From: Trileptium ribeirensis
Taxonomy: Eukaryota > Nematoda > Enoplea > Enoplida > Thoracostomopsidae
Direction of reading: 5' to 3'
Assembly: GCA_030248225.1 (NCBI GenBank)
Contig: JASANE010016008.1
Location: 1 to 64,000, forward strand
DNA: 64,000 bases
Within the stretch, counting starts at the first letter, position 1. The number at the start of each line of letters is the position of its first letter. Shown here piece by piece: positions 48,860 to 60,379 of the stretch. A program made the position numbers and the translations under genes. Below the pieces are notes generated by a model. It was not told the origin of the DNA. It did no database searches and worked only from the letters and a program-made list of their open reading frames with translations.

Positions 48860-51800
48860 ATGTCCAAAGACCAGTCAACAATGTCCAAAGAGGTCAAGAA
48901 GCTTGTTAATCAACGGAAGGGATATTTGGGTAATGTCAGCAAGCATTTGAAAAAAAAATTGAACAACTTTTCGATGCGACGCTCAACGAAGAATACGCGG
49001 ATGAAATTCGCGTTTCCACGCAAATGCTTAGTGAATATCTGCAAAAATTAGAGGAACTAAGTTCAAAAATTCTCGATAATTTAGACACTGATGAAGAGCT
49101 TGAAAAAGAAGCTCTCGACTCTGCGGCAACTTCTGAACGGGTATTAATTACACTCAAAAATGCGGAACAAAAATTGGACAAATTCTATTCAAACTTGAGA
49201 GATAGTCAAAAGGATGAAGTTGGTTCACAAGCATCATCCTCCTCTAAAAAAGCTGTCACCAAGCTGCCGAAACTAGAAATTAACCCCTTCAGTGGTGATG
49301 CTATTGAGTGGCAAAGTTTTTGGGACACTTTTCAGTCTACCATAGACAACAGGAATGACCTGGAGGAAATCGATAAACTGAAATATCTGAAAAGCTTTCT
49401 TTCTGGTGACGCTCTTGCTGTGATTGAAGGTTTCCGGACGACTTCTGCAAACTATACCACCATCGTTGATACACTAAAAGAACGATTTGGAAATCCAGAA
49501 ATTGCTATCCACGCCCACTTCGAAAAATTGTTGGCTCTTCCATCCTGTCAAGCTGAAGGCGGGAAACTGCAACATGTTTACGACGAATGCGAAAAGCATA
49601 TTAGAAGCCTTGTTGCTCTTGGATTGAAGGAAGAAACCTTTGGCAAAGTTTTTTCTCCCATCATCCTTTCAAAGCTACCTCACGGAATACGGATACAGCT
49701 GTGTCGTAATAACGGTTCTCAACCGTGGGAGCTTGGACGTCTTCGACAACTGATGCGTGATGAAATTTGCGCCCGCGAAATGAGTAACCGTTTCGCCGAT
49801 GCTGGAGCGTCAACCATCCGTTCAAATCAAGCGAACAAAAAATCAAAACTGTATCCACCATCAGTAGCTACATTTACTCGCCAGATGGAGCGGAAAACCA
49901 AAATAGTTTGCAGTTTTTGCAGCAATAGTCACTTTGCTGACCGATGCAATATCTACACAACAGTAGAACAGCGAAAATCCAGACTTGACGGTCGTTGCCT
50001 CCGATGCTTAGCAACTGGCCACCGATACCGGGATTGTAAAAAATTAAACGTTTGTTTCTATTGCAAAAAGAATACCCATCATAGCAGTCTTTGTTATGAC
50101 AAGTTCGGGAGTTCCAGTAAACCGGGTCCCAACAGTCAGCCATCAAATCGAATGAATGGAGTAGCAAAATCAGTCGAAAATGGAGGATCAACGTTACTAA
50201 AAACGGGACAGCATGTTCAAATGCAAACAGCAACAGTACACTTTGAATCAGCAAATATTAACACTCGCGTGTTCTTAGACGGCGGAAGTTCCAGGTCGTA
50301 CATTACGGAGCGCCTTGCAACTGCGTTGAATGTCGTTCCCAGCGGGGAAGAAATACTCACATCAGCAAAATTTGGAGATCGTCGACGACGAACTGAAACT
50401 TTCAAGCGAACAATCGTTGAACTCGCGACACGTGAAGGGACAATATCGATTCAGGCGCTCATCACACAACATATTTGCTGTCCGATTCAAAAGTACCCAG
50501 TATCACAAGTAAACAATCCAGTACTCCAAGTAATTCCTTTGGCAGATTCATTAGTGAGCGAAGTTGAGCGGATTGAAATCGATATACTCGTGGGCCAAGA
50601 CTACTATTACGACCTTGTCGGTACTGAACGACTATCACTCAACAATGGAATGTACCTCGTTGAATCAAAGTTCGGATACCTCCTATCCGGACTCGTTCCC
50701 ACAATGGATTCTGAAGCTTATGATTCGTCAATAAGTATGTTGCAGTTGTACAACAGCGTGGAAGAACAATTCGCAAAATTTTGGTCTCTCGAAGATATTG
50801 GAGTGAAAGATATTCCTTATGACAAGGATGATGATATTGCCCTGCAACATTTCCATTCTACGGTACGTTTCTCCCCTTCGGAAGGACGATATGAGGTTAA
50901 GTGGCCCTGGAAATCGTCGTATCCAGAACTACCCACTAACTATGGTCTCGCTGCAGGTTGTCTGCGTTCTCTCGTCGAGCGACTTAAGTCAAAACCAGAT
51001 GTGATGTCACTATATGACGCAACGATACAGGATCAGATCGAAAAACGTGTGATTGAGGAAGTTTATTCAACCGATAGGAAAAACAAAGTGCATTATATCC
51101 CGCACCACCCAGTGATCCGGAAAGACAAATCAACGACAAAATTGCGCGTAGTATACAATGCCTCTGCTAAAAGCGGAAAAGATCAGCCAAGCCTTAACGA
51201 CTGCCTTTTGCGAGGCCCAGTTTTTTTAGCCGATCTGTGTGGAATGCTAATGCGCTTTCGGCTACATGCGATTGGCATATGTTGCGATATCGAAAAAGCT
51301 TTTCTGCAGATTCAGTTGCAAGAATCAGAACGCGATTGTACCCGCTTCTTGTGGTTAAAAGATATCACGAAGCCTGTTTCAAAATCCAATCTAATCACTT
51401 ACCGATTTTGTCGCGTGCCATTTGGATTTGTTTCGAATCCTTTTTTATTGCAAGCTTGCGTTCGATACCACTTAACTCAGCAAAATTGTTCGGTTGCTTC
51501 GGATATAGCGAATAACATCTACATGGACAATGTTATTACTGGTGTCCATACAATCAAGAAGGCCATTGAATATTATGAGAAAGCTAAAACAGTCTTCAAT
51601 AAAGTGTCTATGAACCTTTGTGAATGGTACACAAATAGTCCACAATTGAGATCAATGATCCGCTCAAACGACCATGGAAAAGATAACCACCCCAAGGTAC
51701 TTGGAATGGATTGGAATACTCAAACCGACACGCTCACATGTGTCATGCACAAATCAGCTGACAATACAAGTCTTGTCACTAAACGATCAATGTTTCAAGC

Positions 51801-54195
51801 CTTATCAAGCCTATTTGATCCATGTGGCTTGTTTGCCCCCGTTTCTGTTCGTGGAAAAATACTCATGCAACAACTTTGGGCGGACAAAATCGGGTGGGAT
51901 GATGAAGTCTTGGACAAACATGCGAAAGATTTTCGAGATATTATGACCGATTTGTCAAAAATAAACAGCATCGAAATAGCTCGTATAATATGTGAAGCGT
52001 GTGCATTGGATAACTCTAGTTATAACGAAATCCACTGCTTCTGTGATGCGTCGAAAAAAGTATATGCTGCCGTATTGTATTTACGAACACAAACAGGTGC
52101 AAACGTATGCACCAGTCTCATCTTCTCGAAAACGCGATTGGCGCCTATGAAGAAAATCTCACTGCCTCGCCTTGAGCTAATGGCGGTTCTTATTGGCGCT
52201 CGAATGGCAAATTATGTCATAAACGAGCTTGCAATTACGATAAAAAGAACAGTGGTCTGGTCGGATTCCAAATGTGTGCTTCACTGGATTCACGGTGATA
52301 AGCTATTAACGACGTTCGTCCAAAATCGCGTGAATGAAATAAAGCAGCACAAATTTAACTTTAGATATGTGCCCACGACCATAAATCCAGCGGACATGCC
52401 CACGCGTGGGGTGTCGATAGATGACATAGCGCATTCGTGCATTTGGTGGAAAGGTCCTCAATTCCTTCTACTGTCGGAAGGAATGTGGCCTGAAAATCTG
52501 TTTCACATGGAACCAGTTGTACCGGAGTTGGAACTAAAGCCTGAAGTGGCACTGGCAGTTGTTGCCACACCACCATTAGGAATTGGTAGCGTTATTGATA
52601 TTACTCGATATTCATCCATTGAAAGGCTTCATCGCGTCACTGCATGGTTGCTCCGGTTTATCCAAAACTGTCGATTGAAATTGAACTCCGATACTTGTCT
52701 AACAGCCAAAGAAATCGATGAAGTCAAAACAAGATGGATTATCAACGTTCAGAAACAATCATTAGCGCAAACACGTGACTTATATAAGCATCTTTTTCGC
52801 TTTGGAATAGAAACAGATAATTTTGGTGTAATTCGGTGCCGTGGCCGTCTGGACAATTCAAGTCTTCCAACCACCGACCTGAATCCTATATGGCTGCCAA
52901 AAAATCATCAACTAACGACGTTGGTTATTATCCAATGTCACGAAAAACTGTTTCACGCTGGAGTTCGACACACTCTAGCACAGCTTCGAACCGAATACTG
53001 GATCCCACAAGGACGATCCCAGGTCGAAAGGGTGCTCCGGCAATGCATCATCTGTCGAAAAGCAACCGGAGGACCATTCCGAATGCCTAATAGTCCACCA
53101 CTTCCGTCTTTTCGGGTCAGTCGTACCGACCCTTTCTCTACGATTGGTGTGGATTATCTCGGTCCACTGCTCGTTCGACCTGACACGAATCAAGATGGGA
53201 CGGGACAAGTTATCAAAGTGTGGATCGTCTTATTCACTTGTGCCGTTATCCGAGCAGTACACCTAGAAGTGGTAACCGGATGTACGGCGGAGGAATTTCT
53301 CCTTAGTTTTCGTCGTTTCATTTCACTTTACGGCATTCCAAAGGTTGTTGTGTCCGATAATGCAAAATACTTCAAATCTTCCGCTGCTTTTCTGACCTTT
53401 ATCTTTCAGACTTCTAGATTTCGTGACTTTTGTTCCACAAATTCCATTTCTTGGAAAAACATTCCGTCACTTGCGCCCTGGATGGGTGGCTTTTATGAAC
53501 GTCTCATAGGATCGGTCAAAAATTCTCTTCGTAAGGCTCTTCAAAAACGATGTCTGCGTCTAACCCAGCTCCAAACACTGACATTTGAAGTTGCAGCGAT
53601 CGTTAATTCCCGGCCTCTTGTCTCGTCAAACCTGGATGTGGGAGAAATAGCGCTCACTCCCGCCCATTTTCTTGCTAAAGTTGGGCGTGTTAGCGCACTA
53701 CCATCCATTGAGGTTGAAGAATCTTCATTTGATCAATCTAATAGGTCTAAACTTCTGCTTCAAACGTGGCTTAAAGGCCAAAAGCTGTTAGATCAGTTTT
53801 GGGTTTCTTGGCATAAGGAATATTTGGTTAGCCTTCGAGATATACCAAGAGTGACCTTGAACAGCAGAAATGTTAGCCATATTCCCGTAAATCCAGGAGT
53901 TGTTGTATTAGTTAAAGAACCAACCCCACGAGCTTGCTGGCGAATAGCCAAGGTGGTTGAAAATCACGTCGGAGCCGACGGCGAAGTGAGGTCTGCTACA
54001 GTTCGATTGGGTAACGGTCGAACCATTACACGTCCTTTGAAGCTCCTATATCCAATTGAAGACAGTGGTACGGGAGACCATGTGGCACCAGACACAGTTT
54101 CCACCCGGTCTAGTAAGCCGCAGCGCAAACCAGTCACAAAAGCAAGACTGGCTATCCGTCAGCAAGCGCAGTCAGTCGAAAACTGTGACGATTAA
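48860..54195 (+). CDS. BEL/Pao Gag-Pol polyprotein
   Basis: The continuous open frame is 49024-54195 (1723 codons). The likelier initiation codon is 48860, in a different frame that reads into the Gag N-terminus and meets an A9 run at 48950-48958, after which the long frame continues. Residue numbers follow the 49024 ATG. Gag capsid-like DUF1759 is at about 80-230, with three zinc knuckles at about 296-355 (CSFCSNSHFADRC, CLRCLATGHRYRDC, CFYCKKNTHHSSLC). The protease motif FLDGGSSRSYI has Asp419. RT has CCDIEKAF near 755 and YMDN at 833-836. RNase H runs from about 1002, with PRLELM and VVWSDSKC. Integrase has its H2C2 finger (HEKLFHAGVRH to CIIC) from about 1306 and catalytic Asp1377, Asp1445 and Glu1492. 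A DUF5641-type C-terminus ends the protein. All domains are open and the catalytic acids are present. Confidence 0.93.
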
Positions 54196-54295
54196 CGTAT
54201 GTACTATTCAGTCTATTTCCTTTAAGTTTCACAAGTTATTCATTGTATTAGCTCGTCTATTTCACAAGTTATTTAATAGCCTATAGTCGACAATT

Positions 54296-55444
54296 ATGCC
54301 AGTCTATGTTGATCCCACTCACCCGCTTTCCCGATTTCACCTGTTTGATCCAATTAAACTGCACGGAATTGAGTTCACATCGATTGAAGCAATTTTTGGC
54401 TACTTGATGCTGCTTCAACATGACATGCTGGACGAAGCCGAAATGATGCTCCACACAACCTCGGTCCTTCAGCACCCTAACGCTATCTACGGTTGGATCC
54501 GAAATCTTTTCGAGTTTTCCAACACCAAAATCAATCCTTCATGGCGATTTAAAGCTCCAGAAACCTATCTTCGCATTATGTGGGACCTTATAAAACACGG
54601 GAACAATCCATTCTACAACGAAATGGTTCGATTGTGCGACGAAGACATGACACATCTATCCTTTTGTGTGCCGTCAGGCAATTGTTTTGTGTGGGGTAGC
54701 GGTCTTCGATTGTCACAGGCACAGGAGACAAATGCACCATACCCTGGTCAAAACTTGTGGGGAAAACTGTTGAAAAAGCTGCTGCGAAAATGGCACCGAG
54801 ATGAATTCAAAGTCCGACATTCAGCTAAACGGATGTTCTTACAGCCTGTGCTTCCGCTATCAATATACACAAAAACTGTGCTGGTGCTGGCTGACAGCCA
54901 AATGCGTCAGGTCATGACAGTCAGCGGAGGCGAAGTAATTGCCATTTCAGGCGGTCAATACAATACCATAGCTGATACCATTCGCCAACGCCAGCTGAAT
55001 TTGTGCGATTATCGCTACGTCATTGTTAGTTGCGGAGTCAACGACGCTCGCCGTTCTCCAAGCGCGTGGAAGGGATCGTGGCAGCCCCTTCGCGACACGT
55101 TACGTTCTGTCACCAATCAGCATTCGACAATAGTTCTTCTCAACACAGCTCTCGATATTCCAACTGCCAGAAATGTGCGACGTCATAACAGATGGATTTG
55201 TCAATCAGTCCGATCGGAGTTCGCACGCAGCGATAATTTCAAAATCGTTTCGTGGACCGGTAGAAAATCCCGCCCATTCTTGCTGAACAACGGTCAAATT
55301 GACCCACGGTTCTTCTTTCAAGACAATTTTCACGTCAATCATAGTGGTTTTCGTCTGCTGTGGGGCCGATGGTGCAAAAAGCTACCTGGTCTGCGTGCTA
55401 TTCCAGTAGTCCTATCGCCAAACCTCTACCCACATGGTCACCAC
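54296..55444 (+). CDS. NADAR-SGNH hydrolase fusion encoded by the BEL/Pao element
   Basis: A 383-codon ORF in the env position, 100 bp after Gag-Pol and inside the LTRs. Residues about 10-168 resemble NADAR (YbiA/DUF1768): FTSIEAIFGYLML with Glu31 where the family has a catalytic Glu, a conserved-type Trp region at 83-96, VWGSGL at 132-137, and QNLWGKLLKKLLRKW at 152-166. NADAR enzymes hydrolyse N-glycosidic bonds in riboflavin intermediates or ADP-ribosylated bases. Residues about 193-365 resemble an SGNH/GDSL hydrolase: LADSQ (Ser201), a glycine-rich turn SGGQ (Gly219-220), SCGVNDARR (Asn249) and DNFHVNHSG (Asp343, His346), the full SGNH set. I see no signal peptide, membrane segment or furin-like site, so it is not an envelope protein. 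The NADAR assignment is less certain than the SGNH one. No translated-looking overlap with Pol exists, so how it is expressed is unknown. Confidence 0.85.
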
Positions 55445-55856
55445 TAATTTGCCCGATTAACACAAGCACTTGGACAATAAATCATTCTTCAGTGCCAGCA
55501 GATTGTTGCTGCACAAGTGTATCAATAAAATTTGGATGAACAACGTCGTCTGAAGGGTGGATGGTTTGAACTGGACTCAGAGTCATCAACCGTGCTGTGA
55601 GTTAACATTACTTTATATTTAGCGCCAGCAGTGATTTGCTTGCGAATATTAGCTCAAATGGAATGAAAATGAAGTTTAATTTTGATTGCTTTACTTATTT
55701 TGTAGCGCCAGCAGTGATTTGCTGCGCATCTTCATTATGTCGCCACGAATATGAAACTGAATTTGAATTTTGACTTTCAATCCGATTAAAGTATCCATAT
55801 AAATATTCACATTTTTGTGTGAATTACGTACCATTTCCATTCAAACTCTGGGGGAG
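55445..55856 (+). promoter_or_regulatory. 3' untranslated region of the BEL/Pao element with hairpin repeats and polypurine tract
   Basis: Contains three copies of a GCCAGCAG...TTGCTG motif (about 55493, 55623 and 55706), the last two sharing TAGCGCCAGCAGTGATTTGC. AATAAA occurs at 55480. The polypurine tract GGGGGAG sits at 55850-55856, immediately before the 3' LTR, and would prime plus-strand synthesis. Confidence 0.5.
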
Positions 55857-56184
55857 TGTGGTGACACGTCACCAGCCCCGTTTTATTATCGTGATATGCA
55901 CGGTGTTTTGCATATCGTGAACTGTAGCTACGTTGCATATGTGTGTTTGCGATTATGTTTTTCATACAGCTGCTTCTACTCGGTTTTTTCGTCAACCTTG
56001 TTAGATTAGTGTTTATGTTCAAAATAAATGTTTTTCTGATTTTACTAAGGCCTAGTCGTAGTTCAGAGAGACGTCTCACGGTTCAAAAATGATTAGGCGA
56101 CCTTCATTATAACTGGCGTTATTCACAATAAATTTATTCCATTTATTCAATATAACGTACCTTAACCCATCCCGTGGCGTGACA
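55857..56184 (+). repeat. 3' LTR of the BEL/Pao element
   Basis: 328 bp, the same length as the 5' LTR. I see two substitutions relative to it (CATACAGCTGC for CATACGGCTGC, and GTCAACCTTG for GTCAATCTTG). Confidence 0.93.
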
Positions 56185-57639
56185 TATATTATATCTTCAT
56201 TGTGTATCGTTAAAGACATTATTCTTAATAACTCATCTAGATACTTTGCAATCGAAAATCTAACGAAGAATTTTGCATATGTGCATGAATATTACTCTAA
56301 AAAATTGCGGAATTAAGATACTATAGGAGGTTAAAAATATAGAAACAATGATAGGACCGTTTAATGTAAAGCATTGCGACCACTGAAACGACTATGACGA
56401 TGTTGCCACTAACAATAAACATACCTAATATTTTAACTGGCAACTAGCTCAGTAGACAAAATATATTCAACATTATTAAGATCATGTCAACGTGTCGAGG
56501 TAATTTTGACGCTTTATTATTACTAAACATTATTATCAAAATAATATATTGCCATCGGATTTATCATTAGTCACGCGTAGACCAACGACTTTTTTATTGT
56601 TAGCAAACGTGAAAAGAAGAGCATATATCTATTTAGTCAAACGTCTAATTCTTATTTTGACACAGTGTATGAAGAACACGTCACAAACAGCAAGCATATA
56701 CTGATTTAGCTTTACATGGTGTAATGTGTGATGCAGTCTGTGTGCGATACCGCATAATAAGAGCCAGTGTTATACATTTCGCTGCACTTATTTGAAGCAA
56801 TAATCACTGCATGACGCCATCTCGAGCGAATAAAATAAACTCAAGATCTACTTTTATACAGCAAAACTTATGGAGATAGCTGAGTTTGGTTTAAAAGGAA
56901 GACATCACAACAGTTTGTATCGTTGCAGCTTATATCGATCGATCAAAGAATGCCTCCAGGCACTTAGCTAAGCCGGTGCATGTGACTCGAGAAAACTATT
57001 GCTCCGTTAATGCTCTGTCTACGCATAAACAGGTCACCTACATTGGTTTTGTTGTCGTAAGGTTTCGGATAAAGACTTGAAAATTGCATGGACACACCGG
57101 AGATTTAGCTGAGCACCAGTGGGTTTAAGATTCTTTTCGGCATGCTTGTAGGTTAGCGTATGTACCCCTATTTGTGGCTAATACTACACTTAAATAACCA
57201 AAACTTTACCAAAACCTTTTTCAATCCTACATTTACTACATTTTCAATCCGTTTTAACAAATTTTCATTACCACCACCAATTTTAATCGTATATGTTACC
57301 ATAGTCCCTCTGGTTAATCTGACTATCTTATAATAATATATTTTCGCCAGGCTTCCACATTAAGGTCTTTAAATATTTCACAGCGTACCTCTCCGCTGCT
57401 TTGCGGGAAAGAGTTTATTAACCCAAAAGCTGGGGCCACCACTTATAACTGGTGGTTTTAAAGGACTTGAGCACCTTAAGTAGTCAGGAGGTGCTTACAA
57501 TGCCGTATTATACCGCAAGACCATAATGGGGGAGTTCGCTCTCGGCCTTCCAATTCAGACCTAAATTATCACTTTGGACATGAGCAGACTTCGACTACCA
57601 CCTCAGTTATACCTACTAAGGCCTTTAATGCCCATTTTA
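56185..57639. other. No gene recognised
   Basis: AT-rich. It includes an inverted pair CCACCACTTATAACTGGTGG at 57438-57457, and shorter hairpins possibly belonging to the 5' region of the retroelement that follows. Confidence 0.4.
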
Positions 57640-60200
57640 AATCAGTTTGCGTCACATGCCAACATTTACTGCCTAGTCCGAAATTTTGAGAAGCTTTCTC
57701 TAAGAATTGTTTTCAAGTACTTGATTACAATACCAATAGATTTACCACCTTCAGACATACTGTTTTGAACTGTAAAACTAAAAATATTATTTATTTAATT
57801 TCATGCGCTAAATGTAATATACAGTATATAGGTGAAACCAGTAGATTGCTCAAAGAACGTTTCAGAGAGCATAAAAATGCTGTATTAAATAATAACAAAA
57901 AACGTAGTAAAGTGTTTCAACAATGGTATATGCTCAACTTCCGACATGAGAGTTCAAATCATTGAAAAAATTGATGACAGCATTGAACTCCAAAGTGACA
58001 GTGACAAATACAGAGTGAGTCGCTCTGGATAGGTACACTTTGTAGCAAATTAAGTCCGCAGAAATGGATGAAAATAAGTCTACATTTTTAACCTTCAAAA
58101 TACTCCTTGTTTTCTAAAATTTCATATAAAAAAGAAACTTGAACCTAGACGGTGTAGAATAGTTCATAAATTAAATCATGTAGGAGATATTGCTAAGGAC
58201 TTGAACTCTGCCCATAACAAAGGCTGAATTTCCTTTAAACGTGAAATGGTCAGTACTGTATTAAACAGCTGTAATAAGAATGTAAGCATCTTATTTAACA
58301 CTCTTTCAGACCACAATTACCGATTACCTGAATGTGTTAAGAATAGTTTGTCAGATTTAATAGATTATCGATGTGAATTAAACTTCAGTAATTCTGGATA
58401 CTATAAAAAGGATTATATATATTATATACAATACTCGGATATAAATTTTAAACATAAAGTTTTTGACGACATAAGACTTAATAAAATAATTAAGCAACCT
58501 GAAATCGTTGACTGTTATCCTACTAATTTTTACATTGATAAGAATCTGAAAAATTATTCCAAACTTGTTGTTTACAAGATATTGTTCCTCGTGCAAGATT
58601 ACAAAATATTTTTAAGAACGGTCCTAAGTATCGATTCAATGAAGCTTTTTGTGCAGATAAATTTATTGGTGGTCTTTTTTCTGATATTACTCGGTACTGT
58701 GATTTAGTAGAATCAAGGACAGGTATCCAATCGAAATTTTGCAAGAATTGATCGAACGTATTCGTTGGCACAATCCGTACAAGACTAGATACATTGTCAT
58801 TCGGTTCCACATACGGAATTTATCAAGACTTTCTAAATCTAAGAACTAATCGTATGCTACAAAATTTGAAAGAAAAATATGTGCTGATAAAGCTAGTCAA
58901 AACGACTTATTCATATGCAACTAATTTTAGATCGAACAAATTCTGCGAGAACTCGAAAATAAAGTAAATAGCTTTGCAACTTATGACGAAATTGATCTAC
59001 CTAAACATGTGGTTATTAAGCACCTCGTCAGGATCAATCTGCAGTTCGATATACATACTGATGATTGTGACCTACAGCAATTGTGACATACAGATTGTTA
59101 CATACAGAAGGTTGTCACCTACAGATTACTCTTTATAGAAATAATACCCAAAGTGCATAAAACGACTATTAAGTTCATTGTTATTATCAGCATTAAAGTA
59201 GCTCTCTCCAAGAAGCTATCCAAAATCCTTTGTTCAGCCCTGAAGCTGGTACAAAATAAACTAAACAAACACAATAACACCTTAAAAATGCACTGGCATA
59301 AACCCCTTCTGGATTATAAACAGCAACCAGAAGATTTTGGAAAAATAGATAATATAAATCCCACATATAATTTTCGAACTATCAATACACATCTTTCGCA
59401 TGGTGATATTATTACCACTTTTAAACAATATCTAGGACTAGCTTTTAACAAAATGACAACTTATTTGTTTGGGTTTCCAAATACAAAAAGTATTGGACGT
59501 ATAATAAAAAAGTAGACCGAAACATTACCAATTAAATAACTGTGACATACTCGATATGTTGATGTGCTTGTCAAGAATACTGATTTTAAGGTCTTTAAGA
59601 CCTTTAATTTTAAGGAAATAAGGTCTGCAGACAACTTATCGGAATCCCGATGGGTACGGATGCTGCCCCATACACCATTTATTCATATTTGCACAATTAT
59701 GACAGTAACTTTTTACCCAAAAAATGTGAACTTTCGTAGAGACAAGCATTAACCTCTCATGTATACGTATAGATATATCGATGATCTTACATTGATTAAC
59801 GACGACGATGGTTTCGAAAAATAATATAAAAAATATATCCCGATGGTTTAAAACTATGCAAATTTAACACTAGTAATAAAAATTCAAACGTTTTAGACCT
59901 AAACATTGCGTTAGATCACGGTAAAGCACGATTAAAACTTTATGACAAATTGAAAGACTTTAATTTTAAAATTTACACATTTCCTCACTTCGCAAGAAAT
60001 ATTTCAGTCACAGTGTTTCAGGATATTATTTTCAGTCAACTTAGCAGGTTCATCAGCATAAACAGTGAGTTATGTGGACTTGAAAATGACTAAAATGAAC
60101 TAAAAGTAATGTTGAAGGATAGAGGTTATCCATGCAGAATTTTAAAAACTCACCTAATAAAGCTAAAAGATCTCCAAATTTTATACAAATCTTTGTAACC
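57640..60200 (+). mobile_element. Penelope-like retroelement with GIY-YIG upstream of RT (Naiad-like layout), decayed
   Basis: Segments in several frames read in order. A Cys motif CVTCQH lies near 57650. A GIY-YIG nuclease at 57765-57960 reads NIIYLISCAKCNIQYIGETS with LLKERFREHKNAV, followed by SLWIGTLCSKLSPQKW near 58020. A linker holds GPKYRFNEAFCADK near 58620. RT pieces are KVHKTTIKF near 59150, KKLSKILCSALKLVQNKL at 59204, GIPMGTDAAP near 59649 and the active site YRYIDDLTLIND near 59770-59805. An RT C-terminal part DFNFKIYTFPHF lies near 59960. Many stops and frameshifts mark it as dead. Most Penelope-like elements place GIY-YIG after RT. The order here matches the permuted clade described in many invertebrates (Naiad group). 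Confidence 0.75.
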
Positions 60201-60379
60201 CCAACCTTTAATAACCAAACAACAAGAATATACTCATAATTACTTAAACACTTACAGTTCTTATAATATTCTCAGTTACAATTTATTGTAGATAGTCTTA
60301 CTCGAAAAAGAATTTCATATATATGTAATGATGACTACATTCGTAAGGTATCACGTATCAATAATCAACGCACTGATCA

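Larger units (their letters stand above)
48080..56184 (+). mobile_element. BEL/Pao LTR retrotransposon, near-intact, carrying an extra NADAR-SGNH ORF
   Basis: An 8.1-kb element with two 328-bp LTRs, a primer-binding site next to the 5' LTR, a long Gag-Pol frame (49024-54195), a second ORF (54296-55444), and a G-rich polypurine tract just before the 3' LTR. The BEL/Pao assignment rests on the domain order Gag (DUF1759), CCHC fingers, DUF1758 protease, RT, RNase H, integrase, DUF5641. The LTRs differ at only two positions that I see (48191 and 48216 region), so insertion is recent. The 5 bp on the two sides (TCAGT before, TATAT after) do not form a target duplication. Confidence 0.95.

Noticed and set aside
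52361..53208. Minus-strand ORFs within Gag-Pol
   Set aside because: Antisense shadows of conserved RNase H and integrase coding sequence.
54296..55444. Envelope glycoprotein in the third ORF of the BEL/Pao element
   Set aside because: No signal peptide, transmembrane segment, cleavage site or cysteine-rich ectodomain. Enzyme motifs explain the ORF better.
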